Of a stretch of 64,000 nucleotides of DNA, positions 20,646 to 29,989 are shown in pieces (positions within the stretch are counted from its first letter, which is position 1; each line of letters starts with the position of its first letter). The notes under the pieces were generated by a model. That model made no database searches and was not told where the DNA came from. It saw nothing but the letters and a program-made list of their open reading frames with translations. Source of the DNA: Parazoarcus communis SWub3 = DSM 12120 (lineage in GTDB: Bacteria; Pseudomonadota; Gammaproteobacteria; Burkholderiales; Rhodocyclaceae); assembly GCF_003226565.1 (NCBI RefSeq), contig NZ_QKOE01000005.1, positions 110,846 through 174,845 on the forward strand, in the 5' to 3' direction. The translations under genes were made by a program, and so were the position numbers.

Positions 20646-21071
20646 TCAGGCGCGGTAGCGCGTGCCTTCGGGGTGGCGGGCGACGGCATAGCTCTCCATC
20701 GTGTAATGCAGGCTGCGGCCGCGGGTTTCCTGGCGCACGAGGCGGAAGCCCGGTTCGCTGTCGGGGCGCTGGACGATGAAGGACATGCGCACCGTCTCCC
20801 AACCCTGGGTAGGGTCGAAGGCGTTGATGCGGATGTAGGTTCCGGGATTGGCGCGACGGCAGGCGTTCAGCTCGGAGATGACCCCGGCCGGATCCTGAAG
20901 GTCGAACATGGGCAGCCCCGACATGTTCCAGTAGGTATTGCGCGGGTGTGGGTCGTCGGTGTACTCGATCGCCACGGCCCAACCCTGGCGCAGGCAGTAG
21001 TGGACCTGTGCGGTGATCTGGGCATCGCTGAGATCGGGCAGGAAGGAAAAGCAGCCTTGGGTGATGCGCAT
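20646..21071 (-). CDS. cbbS: RuBisCO small subunit, form I red-type
   Basis: A 141-residue small subunit starting [19 protein letters not shown], with the red-type hallmarks [20 protein letters not shown] and [13 protein letters not shown], and a C-terminal extension ([18 protein letters not shown]) that forms the extra beta-hairpins of red-type CbbS. The ATG at 21071 has GAGGAG upstream; the open frame above it is spacer. The spacer to cbbL is 84 bases and contains a strong stem-loop (21109-21127). Confidence 0.95.
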   Translation of the reverse strand: MRITQGCFSFLPDLSDAQITAQVHYCLRQGWAVAIEYTDDPHPRNTYWNMSGLPMFDLQDPAGVISELNACRRANPGTYIRINAFDPTQGWETVRMSFIVQRPDSEPGFRLVRQETRGRSLHYTMESYAVARHPEGTRYRA

Positions 21072-21108
21072 GATGGTGTCTCCTCGTGCGGTGTGCAGGT
21101 GGCCAGCC

Positions 21109-21127
21109 ACCGCTCCAGCGGAGCGGT
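21109..21127 (-). other. Intercistronic stem-loop between cbbL and cbbS
   Basis: A perfect 8-bp stem (ACCGCTCC / GGAGCGGT) closed by a three-base loop. There is no T-run on the minus strand, so it is probably not a terminator. A role in mRNA stability or processing, or in balancing large- and small-subunit expression, is inference. Confidence 0.6.
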
Positions 21128-21155
21128 AGCAGACCCGTGGTGAGGCGAGTGCGGC

Positions 21156-22714
<1,559 letters not shown>

Positions 22715-23635
22715 ATGAAGCTCGCGCAGCGTCTGACCTTGAAACAACTGCGTTCCCTGGTTGCGGTGGCCGAAACGGCAAGCTTTACTCAGGCAGCCCG
22801 CTTGCTTCACCTGACCCAGCCGGCGGTATCGATGCAGCTCAAGGAGCTGGAGACGGTCGTGGGGCAGGTGCTGGTCGATGGCCGCCGCGAGATTCGGCTG
22901 ACCGCAGCGGGCGAGGCGCTGGTGCGGCGTGCCCGGGAAGCCCTGGCCGCGCTGGATCTGGCGGAGGTGGAGCTGAAATCGATGCGTGGAGTGGCGTCCG
23001 GCACCCTCGAGGTGGTGGCGATCACGACTGCCGAGTACTTTGTGCCGCACCTACTGGCTGAATTTGGCCGCCGCCATCCGGACATCAAGTTTCGCCTCAC
23101 GGTGGAAAACCGCGAGCGGGTGCATGCCTTGCTGCAGGATCAGCGGGTGGATCTGGCGATCATGGGCCAACCACCGCGAGGCTTTGCCCTGCGCAGGATT
23201 CCCTTTGCCCCTCATCGCCTGTCCTTTGTGGCGCGTCCGGATCATCCGCTGGCCGGGCGTCCGCATATTCCGCCGGCCGCACTGGCCGGGGAGCGACTGC
23301 TGTTGCGTGAACGCGGTTCGGGCACGCGGACCAATCTTGAACGTTTCCTCCGTGTCCATGGGGTACAGCCGCTGGCTGCCGATGAACTGGGCAGCAATGA
23401 AACGCTGAAGCAGGCGGTGATGGCGGGTATGGGGGTCGCTTTCCTGTCGCATCACACCTTTGCGATGGAGCTGGAAAGTGGCCGCCTGCTGCGGCTGGAT
23501 GTGCAGGACACGCCCGTAATCCGGGAGTGGAATGTACTGGTGCACGCTGAACGCCCGATGACACCTGCACTTGAGGCCTTGCTGGATTTTCTGCAGGCGG
23601 ATGGCGCGGCAATGATGCGGGCGCGGACGGTCTAG
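22715..23635 (+). CDS. cbbR: LysR-type regulator of the cbb operon
   Basis: A 306-residue LTTR. The winged helix-turn-helix is at about residues 8-65 (LTLKQLRSLVAVAETASFTQ, LTQPAVSMQLKELE), and the effector domain spans about 95-295 (VVAITTAEYFVPHLLAEFGR, LAIMGQPPRGFALR, RGSGTRTNLERFL, GMGVAFLSHHTFAMEL), all characteristic of CbbR. CbbR activates CO2-fixation genes in response to metabolites such as RuBP, ATP or NADPH. It is divergent from cbbL with a 92-base shared control region, which supports the assignment. Confidence 0.93.
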   Translation: MKLAQRLTLKQLRSLVAVAETASFTQAARLLHLTQPAVSMQLKELETVVGQVLVDGRREIRLTAAGEALVRRAREALAALDLAEVELKSMRGVASGTLEVVAITTAEYFVPHLLAEFGRRHPDIKFRLTVENRERVHALLQDQRVDLAIMGQPPRGFALRRIPFAPHRLSFVARPDHPLAGRPHIPPAALAGERLLLRERGSGTRTNLERFLRVHGVQPLAADELGSNETLKQAVMAGMGVAFLSHHTFAMELESGRLLRLDVQDTPVIREWNVLVHAERPMTPALEALLDFLQADGAAMMRARTV

Positions 23636-23655
23636 CCGGTTTGCCGGTGATGGGC

Positions 23656-24081
23656 TCAGATGCGCTGATAACCCATGTAACGCTGCTCGAAGCGCTGTCG
23701 GCCCTCACGCAGGAATGCTGCATAGTCCCAGTCGCCCGGCAGCAGCAGGTCGGCGTATCTCGGGCGGAAGATGTAGGTGTCAGCCTCGATTGAACGTTGC
23801 CTGGCGTCCAGCACGATGACCGTGCTGCGGGTGTATTGCTCACCCTCGAAGGTATCGAGACGGGCAAGGGCGTCCGGTGGTAGATCCAGGTAAAGCATGC
23901 CATCCACCGTGGCGTTGGCATTCGGCACCATGCCGGGGTACTCCTCGCCGCGAACCGGGTGCCGGCTGTAGCCCGGAAGTTGCGCGGTGACGGCCTGCAC
24001 CTGCAAGCCGCAGACCGCAGCCATGATTTCCGGCACCATCAGCGAGCCGTAGGTGAAGCAATGGCGTCCGGAAGCCGTCAT
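23656..24081 (-). CDS. Gamma-glutamylcyclotransferase (AIG2/GGCT-like) family protein
   Basis: A 141-residue protein with the GGCT fold signature: FTYGSLMVPEIM near the N-terminus (phosphate-type YGSL loop), PGYSRHPVRGEEYPGMVPN, VDGMLYLDLPPDALARLDTFEGEQYTRSTVIV (the conserved acidic LD.FEG.Y motif) and DTYIFRP. Members act on gamma-glutamyl amines or are uncharacterised. The ATG at 24081 overlaps the stop of the upstream unknown gene (ATGA), so the two are co-translated. The substrate is unknown. Confidence 0.85.
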   Translation of the reverse strand: MTASGRHCFTYGSLMVPEIMAAVCGLQVQAVTAQLPGYSRHPVRGEEYPGMVPNANATVDGMLYLDLPPDALARLDTFEGEQYTRSTVIVLDARQRSIEADTYIFRPRYADLLLPGDWDYAAFLREGRQRFEQRYMGYQRI

Positions 24082-24743
24082 GGTTGTTTCAACCAACTCT
24101 GGATGAGTGGGTCGCGATGCTGGGCAAGCGCGTGGACGGCGACTTCGATGACCGGTCCACTCAGGGTGTGTCCGGCACTGCTGGCCGGAAGGCGTGCCGA
24201 ACCCTCGGCGGCGACAACGGTGATGGGTTCTGCCTGGATGCGGTGCTGGCGATCGCGCTCGCTCACCATGACACTGCCGTTGGTCAGGTTCAGCGTGGCA
24301 TTGAGGCGCACATCGCCACCGGACTTCAGTTTTGCCTCGACATTACAGGGCACCAGGCGGTATTCGTTGATCATCGCCAGCGCTTGACGACGCAGGTAGC
24401 GCAGCAGTTCGTCACCACCCGCTGGTGCCTTGGGTGCGGCACGGCGGCCCAGTTGTTCGAGCTCATCATCGGTCAGATGCGGGGCAGCACTGACCAGGGT
24501 CTCACGGGGGATTGCCGGTGCTGCAAGGTTGCCCACCTCAAGATGATGATGATGGCCTGCCAGCATGGCGCCAGCCTTGGCAAGCTGCTTGGCGGTGATG
24601 GTGGGCATGCCCTGCAGCACCAGGGGACCCAGCAAATCGCTGATCCGTCTGCAAAGTTCGGTGTGTTCGGTCTGGGCGAGGCTGGTCGGTGCGTCGACCT
24701 CGAAGTCGAAGGTAATGCGCAGCTTCAATCTGGCTGTGGCCAT
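24078..24743 (-). CDS. Conserved-looking protein of unknown function
   Basis: A 221-residue soluble-looking protein that I do not recognise. The first half begins MATARLKLRITFDFEVDAP with a helical segment containing LAGHHHHLEVGNLAAP; the second half (INEYRLVPCNVEAKLKSGG, LNATLNLTNGSVMV) looks beta-rich. There is no signal peptide or membrane segment. Its stop overlaps the start of the gamma-glutamylcyclotransferase-like gene (4 bases), and it lies downstream of fba across a terminator. Codon use looks native. The HHHH run could bind metal, but this is speculation. Confidence 0.7.
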   Translation of the reverse strand: MATARLKLRITFDFEVDAPTSLAQTEHTELCRRISDLLGPLVLQGMPTITAKQLAKAGAMLAGHHHHLEVGNLAAPAIPRETLVSAAPHLTDDELEQLGRRAAPKAPAGGDELLRYLRRQALAMINEYRLVPCNVEAKLKSGGDVRLNATLNLTNGSVMVSERDRQHRIQAEPITVVAAEGSARLPASSAGHTLSGPVIEVAVHALAQHRDPLIQSWLKQP

Positions 24744-24800
24744 CTTTTCTCCAGAACACGCCCTGAGTGACGGGCGCAGAGCGAGCCGTGTCCCGATACC

Positions 24801-24828
24801 AAAAGCGCGCCGATGGGGCGCGCTCTTG
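24801..24828 (-). terminator. Intrinsic terminator after fba
   Basis: On the minus strand the stem GAGCGCGCC / CGGCGCGCT-type, with a short loop, is followed by TTTT. It begins about 20 bases after the aldolase stop and separates fba from the two-gene unit below it. Confidence 0.75.
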
Positions 24829-24847
24829 GTCCGGAAGAATGAATGGA

Positions 24848-25912
24848 TCAGCGAACGATCTGCGACAACTCACCGGCCTTGTAGCGGGCGGCCATCTTGT
24901 CGAGCGAAACCGGCTTGATCTTCGATGCCTGACCCGCGCAGCCGAAGGCTTCGAACCGCGCCTTGCACACCAGCTTGGCCGCTTCACGGGCGGGCTTGTT
25001 GAACTCGCGCGGGTCGAACTTGGACGGGTTCTCGAACATGAACTTGCGCACCGCGCCAGTCATTGCCAGGCGGATGTCGGTATCGATGTTGATCTTGCGT
25101 ACGCCGTACTTGATGCCCTGGACGATTTCCTCGACCGGCACGCCGTAGGTTTCCTTCATGTCGCCACCGTACTGGCGGATGATTTCGAGAAGCTCCTGCG
25201 GCACCGAGCTGGAGCCGTGCATCACCAGGTGGGTGTTGGGCAGGCGGGCGTGGATGGCCTTGATGCGGTCGATGGCGAGGATGTCGCCGGTGGGCTTGCG
25301 GGTGAACTTGTAGGCGCCGTGGCTGGTGCCGATGGCGATGGCGAGGGCGTCGCAGTCGGTCTGTTTGACGAAGTCGGCCGCCTGGTCGGGGTCGGTCAGC
25401 AGCGCACTGTGGTCGAGCTTGCCTTCTGCGCCGATGCCGTCCTCTTCACCCGCCATGCCGGTTTCCAGCGAACCGAGGCAGCCGAGTTCGGCTTCGACGG
25501 TGACGCCGATGGCGTGGGAGAACTTGACCACTTCGCGGCTGACCGCAACGTTGTACTCGTAAGAGGAAGGGGTCTTGCCGTCTTCCATCAGCGAGCCGTC
25601 CATCATCACGCTGGAGAAACCGGAGCGGATTGCACCCATGCAGATCGCCGGGCTCTGACCGTGATCCTGGTGCATCACGATGGGAATGTTGGGGTAGGCT
25701 TCGATTGCCGCGTCGATGAGGTGACGCAGGAAGGCTTCGCCAGCGTATTTGCGGGCGCCAGCCGAGGCTTGCATGATGACCGGGCTGTCGGTTTCGGCCG
25801 CAGCCTCCATGATGGCCTGGACCTGCTCGAGGTTGTTGACATTGAAGGCGGGCAAGCCGTAACCGTTTTCAGCAGCATGATCGAGCAGCTGGCGCATGGA
25901 TACGAGGGGCAT
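24848..25912 (-). CDS. fba: Fructose-bisphosphate aldolase, class II (housekeeping copy)
   Basis: A 354-residue class II aldolase of glycolysis/gluconeogenesis. It shows [92 protein letters not shown] and [12 protein letters not shown], including the zinc histidines. It is a close paralogue of cbbA (13470-14522). The ATG at 25912 has GGAGATC upstream. It follows pyk by 175 bases, the usual betaproteobacterial order pyk-fba. Confidence 0.95.
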   Translation of the reverse strand: MPLVSMRQLLDHAAENGYGLPAFNVNNLEQVQAIMEAAAETDSPVIMQASAGARKYAGEAFLRHLIDAAIEAYPNIPIVMHQDHGQSPAICMGAIRSGFSSVMMDGSLMEDGKTPSSYEYNVAVSREVVKFSHAIGVTVEAELGCLGSLETGMAGEEDGIGAEGKLDHSALLTDPDQAADFVKQTDCDALAIAIGTSHGAYKFTRKPTGDILAIDRIKAIHARLPNTHLVMHGSSSVPQELLEIIRQYGGDMKETYGVPVEEIVQGIKYGVRKINIDTDIRLAMTGAVRKFMFENPSKFDPREFNKPAREAAKLVCKARFEAFGCAGQASKIKPVSLDKMAARYKAGELSQIVR

Positions 25913-26087
25913 GGTGATCTCCGTACGGGGCGGTAAGCCGGGGTAGGTCTGAATGAAGACCGCCATTGTAACGCGAGCCGGCCAGCGCTTGAATGTGTCA
26001 TGAAGCGGGTTCGGGTGACGAAATGCGTGCGGGCTGGCAATTTTGCACCTTGGGGATGTTCCGCACGCAGTTCGCCACCGGCATGGA

Positions 26088-27542
26088 TCAAGTCATGTCG
26101 CTGACCATCTGTGGCGCCTGGTGGTCACCGACACGCACGATCTTCAGTGTATTGGTTCCGCCAGAGGCGCCGATGGGCTCGCCGATGGTCAGCACGATCA
26201 GGTCGCCATATTGCACCACGCCCTGGTCGAGCAGGATCTGCTCGGCTTCCCACAGCAGCACGTCGCGGTCGAGATGGGTCTGGCTCATCAGCAGGGGATA
26301 GACCTCGCGATACAGCGTCATCTGGTTGCGAGCACCAATCTCCGGGGTGAGGGCGTAGATGGGCACCCCGCTGTTGAGTCGGCTCATCCACAGCGCGGTG
26401 GAGCCAGTCTGGGTCAGCGAAGCGATCGCCTTCACCTTGAGGTGATAGGCAGTCCAGATCGCGGCCATGGCGATCGACTGGTCGATACGGGTGAATACGC
26501 GGTTCAGGACTTCCCGGTCGAGGCTGACTTCGGCAGATTTTTCCGCCTCCAAACAGACTCGGCTCATCGCTTCGACCACCTCGACCGGAAAATTGCCGGA
26601 CGCGGTTTCGGCAGACAGCATCACCGCGTCAGTGCCGTCGAGCACTGCGTTGGCTACGTCGGAGACTTCTGCACGGGTTGGCACCGGACTGGTGATCATG
26701 GACTCCATCATCTGCGTCGCGGTGATGGTGAGCTTGTTGCGATCCCGTGCGGCGCGGATCATCTTTTTCTGCAACGCCGGTACCGCCGCATCGCCGACTT
26801 CCACTGCGAGATCGCCACGCGCCACCATGATGCCGTCCGAGGCATCCAGGATTTCCTCGAGGTTGGCCACCGCTTCGGTACGTTCGATCTTGGCGATGAG
26901 CAGCGCCTCGCCACCTGCGGCACGCATCAACTGGCGGGCCATGTACATGTCTGCCGCGCTCTTGGGAAAGGACACTGCGACGAAGTCAACGCCGATCTGC
27001 GCCGCCGTCTTGATGTCATCCATGTCCTTGGCGGTCAGTGCCGGTGCGGTCAGGCCGCCGCCCTGGCGGTTGATGCCCTTGTTGTTCGACAGTTCTCCAC
27101 CCACCCGGACCCGGGTGTGGATCTCGTGTCCTAGGACGCGCTCGACCTGCAGTTTGAGACGACCGTCATCGAGCAGCAGGACGTCGCCCGGCTTGACGTC
27201 CTTGGGTAGATCCTTGTAGTCCAGACCGACGCGTTGCCCATTGCCCAGTTCGCAGCGCGCATCGAGGATGAAGCTCTGGTCGCGGCTCAAGGTGATGCGT
27301 CCGTTCTCGAACTTGCCAACCCGGATCTTCGGTCCTTGCAGATCGGCAAGGATGCCCACCGGGCGTCCGGCGCGGGCCGAAGCCTCGCGGATGGCATTGG
27401 CCCGTGCAATGTGGTCTTCGGCCTTGCCGTGGGAAAAGTTCATGCGGACAACGTCGATACCCGCATGCACCATCCGTTCCAGGACGTGGGCGTCGGTTGA
27501 GGATGGACCGAGGGTGGCAACGATCTTGGTGTGGCGGGACAT
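26088..27542 (-). CDS. pyk: Pyruvate kinase
   Basis: A 484-residue enzyme that transfers phosphate from PEP to ADP in the last step of glycolysis. Motifs: [11 protein letters not shown] at the N-terminus, [31 protein letters not shown], the Lys/Glu active-site segment [35 protein letters not shown] and [14 protein letters not shown]. The length and motifs fit the bacterial PykA/PykF family. In many betaproteobacteria pyk directly follows pgk; here pgk is 19 kb away on the far side of the envelope-protein locus. Confidence 0.95.
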   Translation of the reverse strand: MSRHTKIVATLGPSSTDAHVLERMVHAGIDVVRMNFSHGKAEDHIARANAIREASARAGRPVGILADLQGPKIRVGKFENGRITLSRDQSFILDARCELGNGQRVGLDYKDLPKDVKPGDVLLLDDGRLKLQVERVLGHEIHTRVRVGGELSNNKGINRQGGGLTAPALTAKDMDDIKTAAQIGVDFVAVSFPKSAADMYMARQLMRAAGGEALLIAKIERTEAVANLEEILDASDGIMVARGDLAVEVGDAAVPALQKKMIRAARDRNKLTITATQMMESMITSPVPTRAEVSDVANAVLDGTDAVMLSAETASGNFPVEVVEAMSRVCLEAEKSAEVSLDREVLNRVFTRIDQSIAMAAIWTAYHLKVKAIASLTQTGSTALWMSRLNSGVPIYALTPEIGARNQMTLYREVYPLLMSQTHLDRDVLLWEAEQILLDQGVVQYGDLIVLTIGEPIGASGGTNTLKIVRVGDHQAPQMVSDMT

Positions 27543-27765
27543 GCGGTCTCCTGGTGTTGTATTGGGCGCCTGACGCGGGTGGCCCCAGGCGCACCGGGGA
27601 TTCTAGCTGAGTCGCAATAGGGGGGACAGGCGGTCGCTTGTGCAGCGTTGCACAGGTTCTCGGCAAGTGAGGTTTCTGATCCTTCTATCGGGTTCGTGAT
27701 TGGTCGGATCAACACAGGGCTGTGATCATGTTCTATGCTGGATAGAAAGCCCCATGGAGAGAGAC

Positions 27766-28176
27766 ATGACGTATCTGGGTATCCTGCTTCTGGTGTCTGC
27801 CTTGCTGGTGTTGCTGCTGGCTGCCTGGCGCCGCGGGATGCGAGGGAACTCCGGTAAGGCGCCTGCGCATCCGGGGGAGGGGGCCGTTCACCTCCCCTCC
27901 TACCATGCAGTGGAACTGCGGGCGACGAATGAGCGTGGTTGTGCCGAGGTTCGTGCGCTAAAGGGGCGCCGTTTCCTGTCGGCAGAGGCACCGCCCCTGC
28001 CATTGCCAAACTGCGGTCGTTCGGTGTGTAGCTGTGTGTACGTGCATTTCTCCGATCGACGGGTAAGACAACGCAGGCATGTGCATGTGACACCGGTCCG
28101 GGGCGATGGTCAGGCTGGATCGGAGCGTCGGGTTCGGGTCGGGCGGCGGGCGTCTGATGTGATCCTGTTGAGCTGA
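27766..28176 (+). CDS. Small membrane-anchored protein, conserved type, unknown function
   Basis: A 136-residue protein with one N-terminal hydrophobic helix (YLGILLLVSALLVLLLAAW) followed by a basic stop-transfer segment (RRGMRGNSGK), then a soluble part with a Cys cluster (LPNCGRSVCSCVYVHFSDRR) and Arg-rich repeats (ERRVRVGRRASD). The body YHAVELRATNERGCAEVRALKGRRFLSAEAPPL looks like a conserved betaproteobacterial family that I recall only as hypothetical. The ATG at 27766 is preferred because GGAGAG lies about 4 bases upstream; an in-frame ATG at 27754 is also possible. The Cys cluster might bind metal. It is divergent from pyk and precedes the FecR gene. Confidence 0.65.
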   Translation: MTYLGILLLVSALLVLLLAAWRRGMRGNSGKAPAHPGEGAVHLPSYHAVELRATNERGCAEVRALKGRRFLSAEAPPLPLPNCGRSVCSCVYVHFSDRRVRQRRHVHVTPVRGDGQAGSERRVRVGRRASDVILLS

Positions 28177-28217
28177 GGACAGTAGTGGTGTCATAAGCCC
28201 GCTTGAATGGGCAGGAT

Positions 28218-28234
28218 GAATTTGTCACAAATTC
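28218..28234. promoter_or_regulatory. 17-bp perfect palindrome upstream of the FecR/LysM gene
   Basis: GAATTTGT-C-ACAAATTC is a perfect palindrome in the 200-base AT-rich gap before the FecR/LysM reading frame. It resembles an operator for a dimeric regulator. The following ATTCTCACAT (28231-28240) recurs inverted at 33038-33047, upstream of the giant gene. Confidence 0.45.
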
Positions 28235-28378
28235 TCACATTCATTCCTCCCTGATGGGGGTTCCCGATAAACATTGGTTTAGACTCGCGCGTCATGTTTT
28301 CCGGTGCCGGGCTGGATGACGGATTGTCATTGCAGCGCGTGTTCGAGCGTCTATCCAGGTTTATGGGGACTGAAGGTT

Positions 28379-29989
28379 TTGCGAGGTTTTCTGCGTGTTT
28401 TGTCGTGTGGCATCGTGCTTTTGTCGGCCTCGGTGCAAGCGCACGAATGGGTCTATGTCGTTCGGTCTGGAGACACGCTCTATGAACTGGCGGCGAATTA
28501 CCTGCAGCGACAGGAGGACTGGGTAAGGCTGCAAGCCCACAATGCGGTGGAGGACCCCTTGCGGCTGAAGCCGGGTACTCCTTTGAGCGTGCCGGTTGCA
28601 TTGCTCAAGCGTGGGGCTGCAGTTGCTGAGGTCGTGCATGTCCGTGGGCGGGTAGAAGTCGTCAGTGGCGGTGATCGTCTGCCGGTTGCGTCGGGCGCTC
28701 GCCTGCCTGCTGGCACCACACTTGTGACGGGTGCAGACAGTAATGCCAGTCTGCGTTTTGTAGATGGATCTCGACTCTTGGTGACGTCCAGTAGTGAATT
28801 GACGCTGGCCCAGATGCGCCAGTACGGACGCACCGGCATGGCGGAGACGACAATCAGGCTGCATCAAGGCGAACTCGAGAGTCGGGTCGTGCCACAAAAG
28901 AGGCCGTTGTCGAACTATAGGGTCGAGTCGCCTGTTCTGAACCTCGGTGTCCGTGGAACCGATTTCCGCATGACGCTTACCGAAGCAGGTCTGGGCATGG
29001 GCGAGGTGCTCAGCGGCAGGGTACTCGCGGATAGCGGCAGGGTGCGTCGCATGATGGCGGCAGGCTTTGGTGCTGCTGTTGAGGCGGGCGGGCAACTCGG
29101 GGTGCCCGTTGCGCTTGCCCCGCCACCGGACCTTTCTGGCCTGCCGTTGCGTTTTGAGTATCTGCCCTTGCGTATCGAATGGCCGGCAGTCGAGGGGGTT
29201 TCTCAGTGGCGGGCACAGGTGGTGTCCGTTGCTGACGATACTGTCATGCTGCTGGACGGTACCGTGGAAGAGACCGCCGTACGTTGGGGGGATCTGCCCG
29301 ACGGCCGCTATCGACTGCGAGTGCGGGCGATATCGCCTGGTGGTCTGGAAGGGATGGACGCTGAACATCTGTTCGAACTGGCCGCTCGTCCGGAGGCACC
29401 GTTCATTCTGACGCCGCGGGCAGATGAAACGCTGGGCGGTGAGCATGTGGCTTTCCGCTGGACGGTTCCATTGGGCGGTATGCAGTATCGCTTGCAGGTG
29501 TCGACACAAGCCGATTTCGATCCGATGGTGCTGGACGTGGTGGGGGCTGAGGACATCGGTCAGCGCGTTCCGCTGCCGCCAGGTGACTATTTCTGGCGCC
29601 TGGCAAGCATCACCCCGGAGGGCCGGCAAGGGCCCTTCGGCGTCGTGCAGTCCTTCCGTTTGCGGCCGCTGCCTGCAGCTCCGGCGCTGGGTGCGCCGGT
29701 GACCGGGAGTGAAGTGGTGACCTTGCGTTGGCATGCCAGTGAGTCGGATCTTGACTACCGGGTACAGGTCGCGCGCGACGAGTCCTTTCAGGAGCGGGTC
29801 CTTGACCGCGATCAGACGTCGGCGGAGCTTGAGTTGCCGCGAGGCGAGGGCGGTGTGTTCTACATCCGGGTCCAGGTGCGCACGCGGGACGGACTCACCG
29901 GCCCCTTCAGTCAGCCTCAGCGTATCGAGGTGCCGGCGACACGCCATTGGTGGCCCTTGATGCTGCTGCCTTTGTTGTTGCTGCTGTGA
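28379..29989 (+). CDS. Exported LysM + FecR domain protein with Fn3-like modules
   Basis: About 536 residues. A signal peptide (LRVLSCGIVLLSASVQA, cleavage before HEW) precedes a LysM peptidoglycan-binding domain (YVVRSGDTLYELAANYL to LKPGTPLSVPVALL), then a FecR domain (VVHVRGRVEVVSGG, AGTTLVTGADSNASLRFVDG, ESPVLNLGVRGTDFRM). Two or three Fn3/Ig-like modules follow (from about 230 on: SGLPLRFEYLPLRIEWPAVE, PFILTPRADETLGGEHVAFRW, APVTGSEVVTLRWHASESD), ending in a hydrophobic tail (WWPLMLLPLLLLL). It is probably a periplasmic, wall-attached sensor or ligand. The start is uncertain: the frame opens at GTG 28304, but a TTG at 28379 gives a clean signal peptide. It overlaps the kinase start (GTGA). 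No ECF sigma factor is nearby. Confidence 0.85.
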   Translation: MRGFLRVLSCGIVLLSASVQAHEWVYVVRSGDTLYELAANYLQRQEDWVRLQAHNAVEDPLRLKPGTPLSVPVALLKRGAAVAEVVHVRGRVEVVSGGDRLPVASGARLPAGTTLVTGADSNASLRFVDGSRLLVTSSSELTLAQMRQYGRTGMAETTIRLHQGELESRVVPQKRPLSNYRVESPVLNLGVRGTDFRMTLTEAGLGMGEVLSGRVLADSGRVRRMMAAGFGAAVEAGGQLGVPVALAPPPDLSGLPLRFEYLPLRIEWPAVEGVSQWRAQVVSVADDTVMLLDGTVEETAVRWGDLPDGRYRLRVRAISPGGLEGMDAEHLFELAARPEAPFILTPRADETLGGEHVAFRWTVPLGGMQYRLQVSTQADFDPMVLDVVGAEDIGQRVPLPPGDYFWRLASITPEGRQGPFGVVQSFRLRPLPAAPALGAPVTGSEVVTLRWHASESDLDYRVQVARDESFQERVLDRDQTSAELELPRGEGGVFYIRVQVRTRDGLTGPFSQPQRIEVPATRHWWPLMLLPLLLLL

